NCBI RefSeq assembly: GCF_018739865.1
Contig: NZ_JADOER010000003.1
Coordinates: forward strand, 166,559-230,558
DNA length: 64,000 nt
Origin: Leptothoe kymatousa TAU-MAC 1615
GTDB taxonomy: Bacteria; Cyanobacteriota; Cyanobacteriia; Phormidesmidales; Phormidesmidaceae
Direction of reading: 5' to 3'
The translations under genes were made by a program, and so were the position numbers. The notes under the pieces were generated by a model. That model was not told the origin of the DNA, made no database searches, and saw only the letters and a list, made by a program, of their open reading frames with translations. Positions 39,211 through 47,449 of the stretch are shown one piece after another; positions within the stretch are counted from its first letter, which is position 1; the number at the start of each line of letters is the position of its first letter.

Positions 39211-41565
39211 ATGCCCTCTATCCCCCGAGACTATCTTGAAAAAGTAGCCCATCAAAAACGCTTAACCTCATTTCAAAAAGAAGCATTTGTAGAACGGCTA
39301 GCTAATATAGATCTCTCAGACTTAGTTATAGCGAAGATACTGAATATCTCAAGAGACCGATATAGTTCACGGATGACCCAGGTCTACAAAAAGTTTAATG
39401 TCCCCTCTGGCAACATTCCAGGAAAATCCAAACTTCTCTTTTTTGAGGTACTGGACATGTACCGAAAAGAAAACCCAGATGCCGAGAATGCTTCGCCACA
39501 AATCATTAAAACCATTGACGAGTTTGTGCATGACGCCCAAAACAAGACCCAAAACCTCATAAAGGGTCGATGTGGCAAGATGCAAATCCTCGACATGAAT
39601 GAGCCCATCGAGGTAAAAGAGATTTTCACAGAAGTTAAAATCACCGATCAAATTGCCTCTAAAAGACGCATCGAATTAAAAGAGCTCGTCGCAAAATATG
39701 AACACCGTGAACAGACAAGCAAATCAAAATTCACCATATCGAGACTCTTTGATGGAGATAAGATCTCAGGGGTACAACTCATAGAAAAGTATCCAAAACT
39801 GATGCTTTTGGGTAGGCCCGGAGCTGGCAAAACTACATTTTTAAAGTATGTAGCCACGCTCACCAACCGATCAGAGGTTGTGCCAGATCATCTACCCGTT
39901 TTTATCGCCCTAAAAGACTTCCAAGAGAAAGATGCCCACATTGATCTGAGAACCCATATCGAAAATGAGCTCAGCCTCTTTGAAGTTAACAAGGAACTTT
40001 TCAACAAATTACTAAAAGAGTCGAGGGTCTTATTTTTATTTGATGGCTTAGACGAAGTGCGCAAAAAACACTTTAGCCGAGTCGTCAGACAAATTCGAGA
40101 GCTGTCCCAACTCTTTAGCAACAACCGATTTATCATCACATGTCGCCTCGCTGCCAGTGAGTATAAATTTGAAGATTTCTTAGAAGTGGAAGTCTGTGAG
40201 TTTACGAAAAGTCAGATTAGTCTTTTTGCCAAAAATTGGTTTGCGGCAAAAGGGTCAACCCTGAAAACAGAAAAATTTTTAACCTGTTTGGATAACGATC
40301 CAGAAATTAGCGAGCTAGCCACCAATCCACTACTTTTAACGTTGCTATGCCTGGTATTTGAAGAGTCAGGGGAGTTTCCCCACAACCAAGTGGAGCTATA
40401 TCAAGAAGGCTTAGATATTTTCTTGAGGAAATGGGATGTGACTCGAGAAATTGAAAGACCTGAAACCTATAGAAAACTGTCTAAAAATAAGAAAGAAGAC
40501 TTATTGAGTAAAATCGCCTACGCCACCTTTGAGAAAGACAAAGGACTATTTAAAAAAGCAACCATCGAAGCAGAGATACGAGAGTATACAGAAAATCTTC
40601 TCAGATCGATTCGCGCCCCCGAAGAGGTAGACCCTGATTGCAGCTCCATCTTAAAGTCGATGGTCGCTCAGCATGGTTTGATTGTTGAAGTAGCAAAAGG
40701 CATCTACTCTTTCTCACACCGCACATTTCACGAATATTTTGTCGCACTAAAAATCGTCAAAACCTTAGACCCGCAAGAACAAATCAAAATACTAAAATCC
40801 TTAACCACTCACATTAATGACTATAGATGGCAGGAAGTCTTCATCCTGGTTTCATGCATGTTGCCCAACGCAGATTTTTTAATCAGGCTCATCAAGCGTG
40901 AAATCGACAAAATTGTTGAAGAAAACCAAAGGATTGGCACATTTATCCATTGGCTAACCGCCAAGTCTGCTTCTATAAAAAATCCTCAAAATCTCTCTAA
41001 CTTCCATTCTATTTGCCAGGTTTTCTATTTTAATTTGGTTATCAATCAGAAGATTACCAAGCGTCAGAAGTTAAGTAAGGATTTTGTTATTGACTCCGAA
41101 TTAATCCATACGCTTAACTATAGTGTTGTTGTTCAAAATAAAATTGCCCAGGCAGCTAGTTTATCAGCCCAAGACAAAATTGATGATGCTGAAAAGACAC
41201 TACAACAAGAATATGAGCGACTACTGCGATACTTAAAAGAAAATCGTGACATTATATCGGAACCAGATATATTAGCAAAGTTCGATACCTTAGCCACATT
41301 ACTGCCGACAACAATTCATATCCCAGATCCGTGGTGGCCTAATCATGGAGACCAGTGGATTCAGAGTTTAAGGGATTTGATTATTCGCCATAGAAATATT
41401 GGCCATGATTGGGGTTTTACCAGTACTGAATTAAATGCGCTCAAAGAGTACTACACGGTCAACAAGCTATTGTCCCGTTGTCTCCAGGGTGATTGCTATG
41501 TCAGCAGGGAAGTGCGTGAAGAAATTAATGTCAGCACCCTATTACCCATCGAAAAAAGCGCATAA
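39211..41565 (+). CDS. NACHT ATPase with N-terminal helix-turn-helix (STAND, bNACHT-like)
   Basis: A 784-aa STAND protein. Residues ~15-65 form a helix-turn-helix resembling sigma/LuxR-type domains (LSDLVIAKILNISRDRYSSRMTQVYKKF). A linker with RCGKMQILDMNEPIEVKEIFTEV is typical of cyanobacterial NACHT proteins. The NACHT domain has Walker A LLGRPGAGKTTFL (about 199-211) and Walker B LFLFDGLDEV (274-283). A helical region follows, ending in FSHRTFHEYFVALKI. The C-terminus (PDPWWPNHGDQW...KLLSRCLQGDCYVSREVREEI) matches the small Cys/His-containing ending of this family. Related proteins defend bacteria against phage; that role is inferred here. Codon use and AT content differ from the housekeeping genes. 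Its stop lies inside a tandem repeat. Confidence 0.88.
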   Translation: MPSIPRDYLEKVAHQKRLTSFQKEAFVERLANIDLSDLVIAKILNISRDRYSSRMTQVYKKFNVPSGNIPGKSKLLFFEVLDMYRKENPDAENASPQIIKTIDEFVHDAQNKTQNLIKGRCGKMQILDMNEPIEVKEIFTEVKITDQIASKRRIELKELVAKYEHREQTSKSKFTISRLFDGDKISGVQLIEKYPKLMLLGRPGAGKTTFLKYVATLTNRSEVVPDHLPVFIALKDFQEKDAHIDLRTHIENELSLFEVNKELFNKLLKESRVLFLFDGLDEVRKKHFSRVVRQIRELSQLFSNNRFIITCRLAASEYKFEDFLEVEVCEFTKSQISLFAKNWFAAKGSTLKTEKFLTCLDNDPEISELATNPLLLTLLCLVFEESGEFPHNQVELYQEGLDIFLRKWDVTREIERPETYRKLSKNKKEDLLSKIAYATFEKDKGLFKKATIEAEIREYTENLLRSIRAPEEVDPDCSSILKSMVAQHGLIVEVAKGIYSFSHRTFHEYFVALKIVKTLDPQEQIKILKSLTTHINDYRWQEVFILVSCMLPNADFLIRLIKREIDKIVEENQRIGTFIHWLTAKSASIKNPQNLSNFHSICQVFYFNLVINQKITKRQKLSKDFVIDSELIHTLNYSVVVQNKIAQAASLSAQDKIDDAEKTLQQEYERLLRYLKENRDIISEPDILAKFDTLATLLPTTIHIPDPWWPNHGDQWIQSLRDLIIRHRNIGHDWGFTSTELNALKEYYTVNKLLSRCLQGDCYVSREVREEINVSTLLPIEKSA

Positions 41566-41732
41566 ACTGCCGTGTCTTTGATGGCAGCGTCTGTCATGAA
41601 TAATGCATAAACTGCTGTGTCTTTGGTGGCAGTGGCTGTCATGAAAAGTGCATAAACTGCCGTGTCTTTGGTAACAGCGTCTGTCATGAATAATGCATAA
41701 ACTGCCATATCTTTGATAGCAGCGTCTGTCAT
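41560..41732. repeat. 45-bp tandem repeat, 3.8 copies
   Basis: Units begin with GCATAAACTGC at 41560, 41605, 41650 and 41695; the fourth stops after 38 bp. Unit length is a multiple of three. The first unit contains the stop codon of the NACHT gene (TAA at 41563). On the minus strand the repeat is an open frame (41846-41496) encoding 15-residue units like MTDAAIKDTAVYALF; I do not call that ORF a gene because it has no independent support. Confidence 0.92.
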
Positions 41733-41764
41733 TTTCCAGCGGTTACCCGCCGCATCAGCCACCG

Positions 41765-41794
41765 CCGATATGGCAGCCATGGCTGCCATATCGG
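41765..41794. repeat. 30-bp perfect palindrome
   Basis: The sequence CCGATATGGCAGCCA (41765-41779) is followed directly by its exact reverse complement, with no loop. It is 33 bp past the tandem repeat and 73 bp before tRNA-Ala; a HIP1 octamer follows immediately. Confidence 0.85.
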
Positions 41795-41866
41795 GTTTGC
41801 GATCGCACCGCCCAAAACCTAACCCTTGACGATAGTTCCTTAGCAAGAGATTATTATTGAAGACAA

Positions 41867-41939
41867 GGGGCTATAGCTCAGCTGGTAGAGCACCTGCATG
41901 GCATGCAGGGGGTCAGCGGTTCGAGCCCGCTTAGCTCCA
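41867..41939 (+). tRNA. tRNA-Ala (GGC)
   Basis: Acceptor GGGGCTA pairs with TAGCTCC (one G-U); D-arm GCTCAGCTGGTAGAGC; anticodon stem CCTGC/GCAGG with loop ATGGCAT, anticodon GGC; T-loop TTCGAGC. 73 nt, CCA not encoded. A terminator follows. Confidence 0.95.
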
Positions 41940-41946
41940 TAGTTTG

Positions 41947-41986
41947 AATAAAGGCAGCTAGTTTATGGAATTAGCTGCCTTTATTT
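41947..41986 (+). terminator. Terminator of tRNA-Ala
   Basis: AATAAAGGCAGCTA (41947-41960) pairs perfectly with 41972-41985 around an 11-nt loop; the stem ends in a T-rich tail. Confidence 0.85.
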
Positions 41987-42055
41987 ATGGAAAAGGCCTG
42001 ACAGCTAAAGGCCTAAAATCGAACGCTTTTAAGCAGCTCCCTGGGCCGCCCGTGC

Positions 42056-43213
42056 TTAACTCGATGACCCAAAGGAACTCAGTTCCAACTCTTCCAAATC
42101 ATCACCCGCATCATCATTTTCTAGATCCTGCCAAATCGATTGCAGCAAGGGGTCCTCATAAGAGCGTTCATTATAGATATTAGGATCCAAAGACATGGCA
42201 CGACGTAAATGCTCTAAGGCCCATGTATCTTGACCTAAGCGCGCATGGCACCGGGCTTGATGATAAAACGCCAGGGGCTGATCTGGCTCGATGGACAGCG
42301 ACTTATCATAGGCTTCAATTGCCCGCTTATAGTCTTCCATTTTTTGCAGCGTCCAGCCCATAGCCAACCACGCCTGGTGGTTATAGGCCTGAAGCTTGAG
42401 AGACATGGTAAAGCTTTCTTCTGCGACGGTCAGCCGTTCTAAATCCAGCAGCACCAACCCACGCAGATGCCAAAATCGAAAGTTATCTGGCTCTAGATCA
42501 ACAGCTTTATCCAGACTGGCCAATGCATCGTCTAATTTCCCTAGGGATTTGAGCGAGGCGGCCTGATAGCTCCAGGCACTGCCATTGTCGGGGGCCAGCC
42601 GCAGGGCGCAGTTTAGGGCTGCTCGGGCATCTTGGGGCTGATGGGTCTGCAACAAGGTGCGGCCCAAGATCATCCATAGCTGACTGTCGCCATCAAATAG
42701 CTCCACAGCCCTCCGAAAACTAAGGATGGCTTGGTCAACGCGATTTAACTGTAAAAGCGCTTTGCCGCGGTAGTACCAAATCTTATAGAAGTTAGGACGT
42801 AGCTGAATTGCCTGTTCATAACTCAAAATCGCTTCGTCATAGAGCGCCCTACGGTGCAGATTTTTGCTCTGGCGATATTGCGCTTTGAAATAATAGGGAG
42901 ACTGCTTAAGTGCACGGTTGTAGCATCGGGACGCCTCGTCTAAGATGCCTAGCTTTTCCAGCACAGCGCCGTAGTTACACCAAACACGGTGCTCAGTCGA
43001 CTTGAGAGACAGAGTATGGCGATAGCTTTCGGCCGCTTCTTCGTACCGACCGATATTAGCTAGGAGGTAGCTGCGATAGTTCCAGGCCTGGTAATGGTAT
43101 GGATAGCGTTTAATGACGCGATCGCAGATCCTAAGCTCATCTCGATAACAATCGCTAGTTTCAGCAGACAAGCGACCATCATTACCAATATTAATAACTT
43201 GACCACTCACCAT
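42056..43213 (-). CDS. Cytosolic TPR-repeat protein
   Basis: A 385-aa protein composed almost wholly of about nine 34-residue TPR units (for example PDNGSAWSYQAASLKSLGKLDDALASLDKAVDLE). No signal peptide. The C-terminus is acidic (ENDDAGDDLEELELSSFGSSS). It probably serves as a protein-binding scaffold; partners are unknown. The gene converges on the tRNA-Ala terminator, about 70 bp away. Confidence 0.88.
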   Translation of the reverse strand: MVSGQVINIGNDGRLSAETSDCYRDELRICDRVIKRYPYHYQAWNYRSYLLANIGRYEEAAESYRHTLSLKSTEHRVWCNYGAVLEKLGILDEASRCYNRALKQSPYYFKAQYRQSKNLHRRALYDEAILSYEQAIQLRPNFYKIWYYRGKALLQLNRVDQAILSFRRAVELFDGDSQLWMILGRTLLQTHQPQDARAALNCALRLAPDNGSAWSYQAASLKSLGKLDDALASLDKAVDLEPDNFRFWHLRGLVLLDLERLTVAEESFTMSLKLQAYNHQAWLAMGWTLQKMEDYKRAIEAYDKSLSIEPDQPLAFYHQARCHARLGQDTWALEHLRRAMSLDPNIYNERSYEDPLLQSIWQDLENDDAGDDLEELELSSFGSSS

Positions 43214-43894
43214 AGGACTCTGTGTCTTTACACGGCAAAAGCACGCAGAACAACGACTAACCTAGTTATACAAATCGTCAGCAGATAGGCAGGAAATCCA
43301 CGGAATATTACTTCCCTACAGACAACGGCCAACCCTAAGCGCATATTGACTTATGTTCAGCCATAAGTCTGAGTATTGCCATCAGCCACTGTGTATCTTG
43401 ACGCACAACTATAGGATCCCCGGTTGGCTGCGATATCCCTACACATGGCAGAGGCAAGTTCACTGAAATTATGAAATTCGCCCCCATATATCAAGGAAAT
43501 ACAGAATATTCCACAACGTCAAATTAATCACTGTGCTCACCTTCAAGATCGTCCCCACAGATCCAGCATTGATTGAGTCTGTTAAATATATCTTTCCCTT
43601 AAAGAATTACGGATGCAAACCGCAAATTATTAAACCTGTGGAAAACATGTGCAGGCTGTGGAAAAACCTGTGGAAAACGTGTGGAAAAATCTGGAGGAAG
43701 TTAAATCGGTGTAATGTACGTCAGCAATTTGTGGTAGAAAGATTAAGGCCTAAAAAGAGCTGGAAGTGCTCAGGACATTGAACTTCAAAAATTTCAGCTA
43801 TTTTTAGATTTCCATCAATTCCTCGCTAGAAGAGGGGTCTGAGCCCTATGGAGTTATCCACAGGGTCTGTACTATGGCTAATTATTCTGAGGGC
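43214..43894. other. Candidate replication origin (DnaA-box cluster)
   Basis: 681-bp intergenic region. Four identical TGTGGAAAA nonamers (the inverse of TTTTCCACA, the box reported for Synechococcus elongatus) lie in one orientation at 43637, 43657, 43669 and 43680. A consensus TTATCCACA is at 43854-43862 and a one-mismatch TATTCCACA at 43507-43515. Spacings of 20, 12 and 11 bp are close to helical turns. AT-rich stretches flank the cluster (43460-43640 and 43780-43820). dnaA and dnaN are not in the window, but cyanobacterial origins are often not beside dnaA. The small plus-strand ORF 43533-43781 runs across the boxes and is probably not a gene. Confidence 0.6.
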
Positions 43895-46800
43895 TTAACC
43901 TCCGTATATCTGACGAAATAAGCCCCGTCGGTTATCGCCCCCGACTACCAGCTGCCGCAGTAATTGGTAATGCCAGACATAGAGGAAACTATCGCTATTG
44001 GTAGCAATCTGGTGCAAGCAATGAATTTGGTCTAGGCTAGCCGCCGCTTGCTTCGCTTTTTCCCGAAAACAGGCAGCCATGGGATGCTCCCACTGCTCAA
44101 AAAATTCCACCAGCAAAGTACGGTCGCGATCGCTAGGTTCTACCGCCGCAGTAAAGGTGTAATACAGCTGCTTATCGGGCACTACCTGGGGCTCGCCCAG
44201 GGCGCTTTGCTTAAAGGTGCGCCACTTTTCTGCCAGCAATAGGGCCGGGATCAGGCCCAGGTGGTAGCCCCGTTGTGGTCCTAACTCCACCCCTGCCATC
44301 GTAGACACCCCTTCTAATCGGACAAAATCGTAGAGGTCCGCGAAAAAGGGAGCCATAACTTCCCGCTCCACCGCCAAACATAGCCGCATACCGGCTTCTG
44401 AATAATCGGCAATATCGGGATCTGTACCATTGGATTGCAGCATGTGCCCATAGCGATAGGCGGCACAAACATCTTTTTGGGAGTCGGCTTGAATACAGAA
44501 CCACACGCTATCCCCCAACACCTGTCGCACTTCTTCCTTAATCGCCCCAGGGTCAGGCGGTGGGGTCTGACGGCGAGGGGGATGGGTCTGTAGCTGAACA
44601 ATATGCGCTTCTTGATCTGCGATCGCAGCTTGCTGTTGTTGCAACTCTGTTTGCAGTGTCTGAAAAGCCGTTTGCTTCTCCTCAGATAGCTGGGTAATCT
44701 TATCTTCCAGCATCTGAATTTGCTGATTCAATTTAGCAATTTGGCTATCTTTTTCTACCAACAACTCATCTTTTTCCGCCAGCAGGTCGTCCTTATACAT
44801 CAAAGCACTGGTCTTTTGCTTCAGTTCCAACGCATTCAAACCAGCCCGCAGCAAATTGAAATAGTGGCTATCGGACAAATCCACCACCTCCGGAGACGCG
44901 CCGGGCAGGTACAAAACACCGCGTCGCTGCACCAGTTGCACCACCAACAGCTGACCTTCCCCATTGCGAATCTTCAGTTCCTGGGAAGCATTCTCTTGAT
45001 CTAGGGTGCTCACATAGCGGCGCTTGTCATAGAAAAATTCTGCATGGATACCAGGCCCCATCGCATCTGGCGGCAGGGGCGACGCTACTTCAGAGAGCTC
45101 AGATACGCCAGCCATTTGAGGCAAATCCGGCAAATCCGGCGATGCCTCCCGACCAGGGTCAGATACATCTGGCACAGCGGCCTCCGAGGTCTCCGGCAAG
45201 GGAGCGGGCTCAGCCACCGGGTGCATGGGCTGGGCCTCAGATACCACTGACCACGGCGGAATAGCCCCAGCGGTCAGGTCTGGCTGAGTGGGTTTCACCC
45301 CCAACAGTTCTAGCTCTATGGAACGCTGCCCCTGCCATTCATTGAGCCGAATTTTATAGGCAATATCCACCTGGTGCGGCAACGGATGATATTCGGCCCA
45401 GCGCCAGGCCAATGCCTTCATAGACGTTACCTGGTGCGTATCAGGATGGGTGTGGGAGAGGGTGAGCTTTAAGTGTTTGCGATCCTTCCCAATAATCTGT
45501 TGATCAACAACATTTACCATGGACGTCCAGAAAACTGGCTCATTATTTTGAATGCCACAGGGATGGAGATGATCAATTTGTTCATAAAGATCAAAATTAA
45601 TATCTGCCAACTTCGCTTCCACATCAATTTTCACCAAAGGCTTAAGATACTCTGGCTGTAATTGTTGACACGCAAAATAACTCAGCCGAGAGATCACCTG
45701 GCGTAGATTTCTCGCGGCGAAGGTAAACCCCCCAGCAGCTCGGTGACCACCGTATTTCCCCAACAGATCGTCACAGGCCTGCAATGCCTCAAACACATTA
45801 AATTCAGGAATCCCCCTGGCAGAACCACGAATCTCTTTTTTCTCTTTATCTTCGTAGGTGCCAATAAACACAGGCACGCCATAGCGCTCTACCAGACGCG
45901 ATGCCACAATGCCAATCACCCCATGGTGCCAATCGGGCTGCACCACCACCAGCACCCGCGCTTGTTGCAAATTTAGCTTGCCCTGGGTCTGTTGTTCTTC
46001 GCACCAGGCCACCGCCTGGGTCTCAATCAACTCACACATCCGCTGGCGCAATGTATTGGTCTCTTCACACTGCATTGCACGCTGTAGCGCCACCCCCACA
46101 TCTTCCGTGGTGAGCATGTCAATAACAACTTGCGGATCGCCAATCCGACCAATGGCATTAATTCTTGGCCCCAACCGAAAACCAATCGCCTCTGGCTTAA
46201 GGGCTTTTTTGCCCTGATCTAGCCCTGCCACCTCAATCAGGGCCTGAATACCGGGGATGCGAGACCTCGGCAACAACTGCAAACCCCGACGTACCCACCG
46301 ACGATTCACACCGACCAGGGGGGCCAAATCGGCAATGGTGCCGAGGGTAAACAACTCTAACGAAGACGCCGTGAGATCTTGAGCACGGCTCAGGGCCTGG
46401 GCTAAGCACACCGCTAAAATATACGCCACCCCCACCCCCGCCACCCCGTAATAGGGAGATGTAGTGGGCAACAGTTTAGGATTTAAAATCGCCTGGGCCG
46501 GGGGAAGTTTCGGCGGCAGATCGTGGTGGTCGGTAATAATCACCGTTAACCCCAGCTCCACGGCCCGAGCCACCGGTTCATAGGCAGCAATGCCGTTATC
46601 TACCGTTAGGATCAGCCCCACCCCATCAGCATGAAAATCTTCCACAATGCGACAGTTGATGCCATAGCCTTCCTGCATACGGCTCGGAATCGCATAGTGG
46701 GCATCGGCTCCTAAGTGCCACAGAGCACGCAGCAGCAGGGCCGTACTGGTCATACCGTCGGCGTCGTAGTCACCACAAACGGCGATCTTTTGGCCTTGCT

Positions 46801-47083
46801 CAATGGCCCGTCGCAACAGCTCCACACTGCGGGGTAAATCGGGAAACTCATCCAAAGGAGACGGCAGCTGCTGGGTTTCTGGGTCCAGATACAGCCATGC
46901 CTGTTCGGGCGTTTGGATTCCACGATTGATCAACACCTGAGCAATCAGAGGCGATAGCTGGGTCACCGTAGCCATTCGCTGGGACTGCTGCACCTGGGGC
47001 GGAAAAATGTGCCACCGCTGTCGGGGAATCTGCGCAGCGACAGACCCATAGGGAGTAGTGGATGTGGCAGCAGTCTCAGTCAA
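43895..47083 (-). CDS. recJ: RecJ single-strand exonuclease with long C-terminal extension
   Basis: 5'-3' single-strand DNA exonuclease of recombination and mismatch repair. Core motifs in the first ~630 residues: CGDYDADGMTSTALL, LTVDNGIAAYEP, VIITDHHDLPP (DHH), a DHHA1 segment with KYGGHRAAGGFTF, and a RecJ OB domain (DHLHPCGIQNNEPVFWTS). Residues ~640 to 1062 are an added part: a proline/acid linker, a small beta-rich segment, a coiled coil (about 765-850; KDELLVEKDSQIAKLNQQIQ) and a C-terminal helical domain of ~190 residues (VRQVLGDSVWFCIQADSQKDVCAAYRYG...). RecJ is normally 570-800 aa. The added domain is not one I recognise. The gene flanks the candidate origin. Confidence 0.9.
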   Translation of the reverse strand: MTETAATSTTPYGSVAAQIPRQRWHIFPPQVQQSQRMATVTQLSPLIAQVLINRGIQTPEQAWLYLDPETQQLPSPLDEFPDLPRSVELLRRAIEQGQKIAVCGDYDADGMTSTALLLRALWHLGADAHYAIPSRMQEGYGINCRIVEDFHADGVGLILTVDNGIAAYEPVARAVELGLTVIITDHHDLPPKLPPAQAILNPKLLPTTSPYYGVAGVGVAYILAVCLAQALSRAQDLTASSLELFTLGTIADLAPLVGVNRRWVRRGLQLLPRSRIPGIQALIEVAGLDQGKKALKPEAIGFRLGPRINAIGRIGDPQVVIDMLTTEDVGVALQRAMQCEETNTLRQRMCELIETQAVAWCEEQQTQGKLNLQQARVLVVVQPDWHHGVIGIVASRLVERYGVPVFIGTYEDKEKKEIRGSARGIPEFNVFEALQACDDLLGKYGGHRAAGGFTFAARNLRQVISRLSYFACQQLQPEYLKPLVKIDVEAKLADINFDLYEQIDHLHPCGIQNNEPVFWTSMVNVVDQQIIGKDRKHLKLTLSHTHPDTHQVTSMKALAWRWAEYHPLPHQVDIAYKIRLNEWQGQRSIELELLGVKPTQPDLTAGAIPPWSVVSEAQPMHPVAEPAPLPETSEAAVPDVSDPGREASPDLPDLPQMAGVSELSEVASPLPPDAMGPGIHAEFFYDKRRYVSTLDQENASQELKIRNGEGQLLVVQLVQRRGVLYLPGASPEVVDLSDSHYFNLLRAGLNALELKQKTSALMYKDDLLAEKDELLVEKDSQIAKLNQQIQMLEDKITQLSEEKQTAFQTLQTELQQQQAAIADQEAHIVQLQTHPPRRQTPPPDPGAIKEEVRQVLGDSVWFCIQADSQKDVCAAYRYGHMLQSNGTDPDIADYSEAGMRLCLAVEREVMAPFFADLYDFVRLEGVSTMAGVELGPQRGYHLGLIPALLLAEKWRTFKQSALGEPQVVPDKQLYYTFTAAVEPSDRDRTLLVEFFEQWEHPMAACFREKAKQAAASLDQIHCLHQIATNSDSFLYVWHYQLLRQLVVGGDNRRGLFRQIYGG

Positions 47084-47449
47084 AGCAGGAAGCAGAACGT
47101 AAGAAATTAAGTCTTAGATTAAGTCAATTTTCCAAAATGACAAGGGGCAACAGCGAATTGAAACCGGTTCGGTAAATTCCTGAGTCCCTGCATTGCCACC
47201 ATTAGGGGAGAAGTCAACCCAAAGCGGAACGATGTCCCCAGGGAAGGTCGGGAGCCGGAAGTGGGGAGCCGGACGCAGGGAGCCGGAAATCGGGAGTCGG
47301 AAGTCAGAACCCCTCACATTTCAGAAGTCCGACTTCAAAATTCCGACTTTCGCCCTAGTTAAGAATTCTCGGCTTTCCTTGATCCTCCTTCCTTGATCCC
47401 CTTAGACGCCCTCTCAATATAGTGCATTTGATCTAATGATAATCAGTAA
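47084..47449. other. Intergenic region with GGGAGCCGGAAG repeats
   Basis: Between recJ and the next gene, 47248-47312 holds four imperfect copies of a GGGAGYCGGAARTC-like unit at 14-17 bp spacing, followed by the inverse CCGACTT motif twice (about 47328-47350). This is the same motif family as at 35461-35550. No gene is supported. Confidence 0.55.

Noticed and set aside
41496..41846. Minus-strand ORF of 116 aa with four 15-residue repeats as a gene
   Set aside because: It overlaps the NACHT 3' end and crosses a 30-bp palindrome; openness follows from the 45-bp unit length. Kept as a finding, not as a CDS.
43533..43781. 82-aa plus-strand ORF
   Set aside because: It runs through the DnaA-box cluster; its lysine/tryptophan-rich middle is just the translation of TGTGGAAAA repeats.
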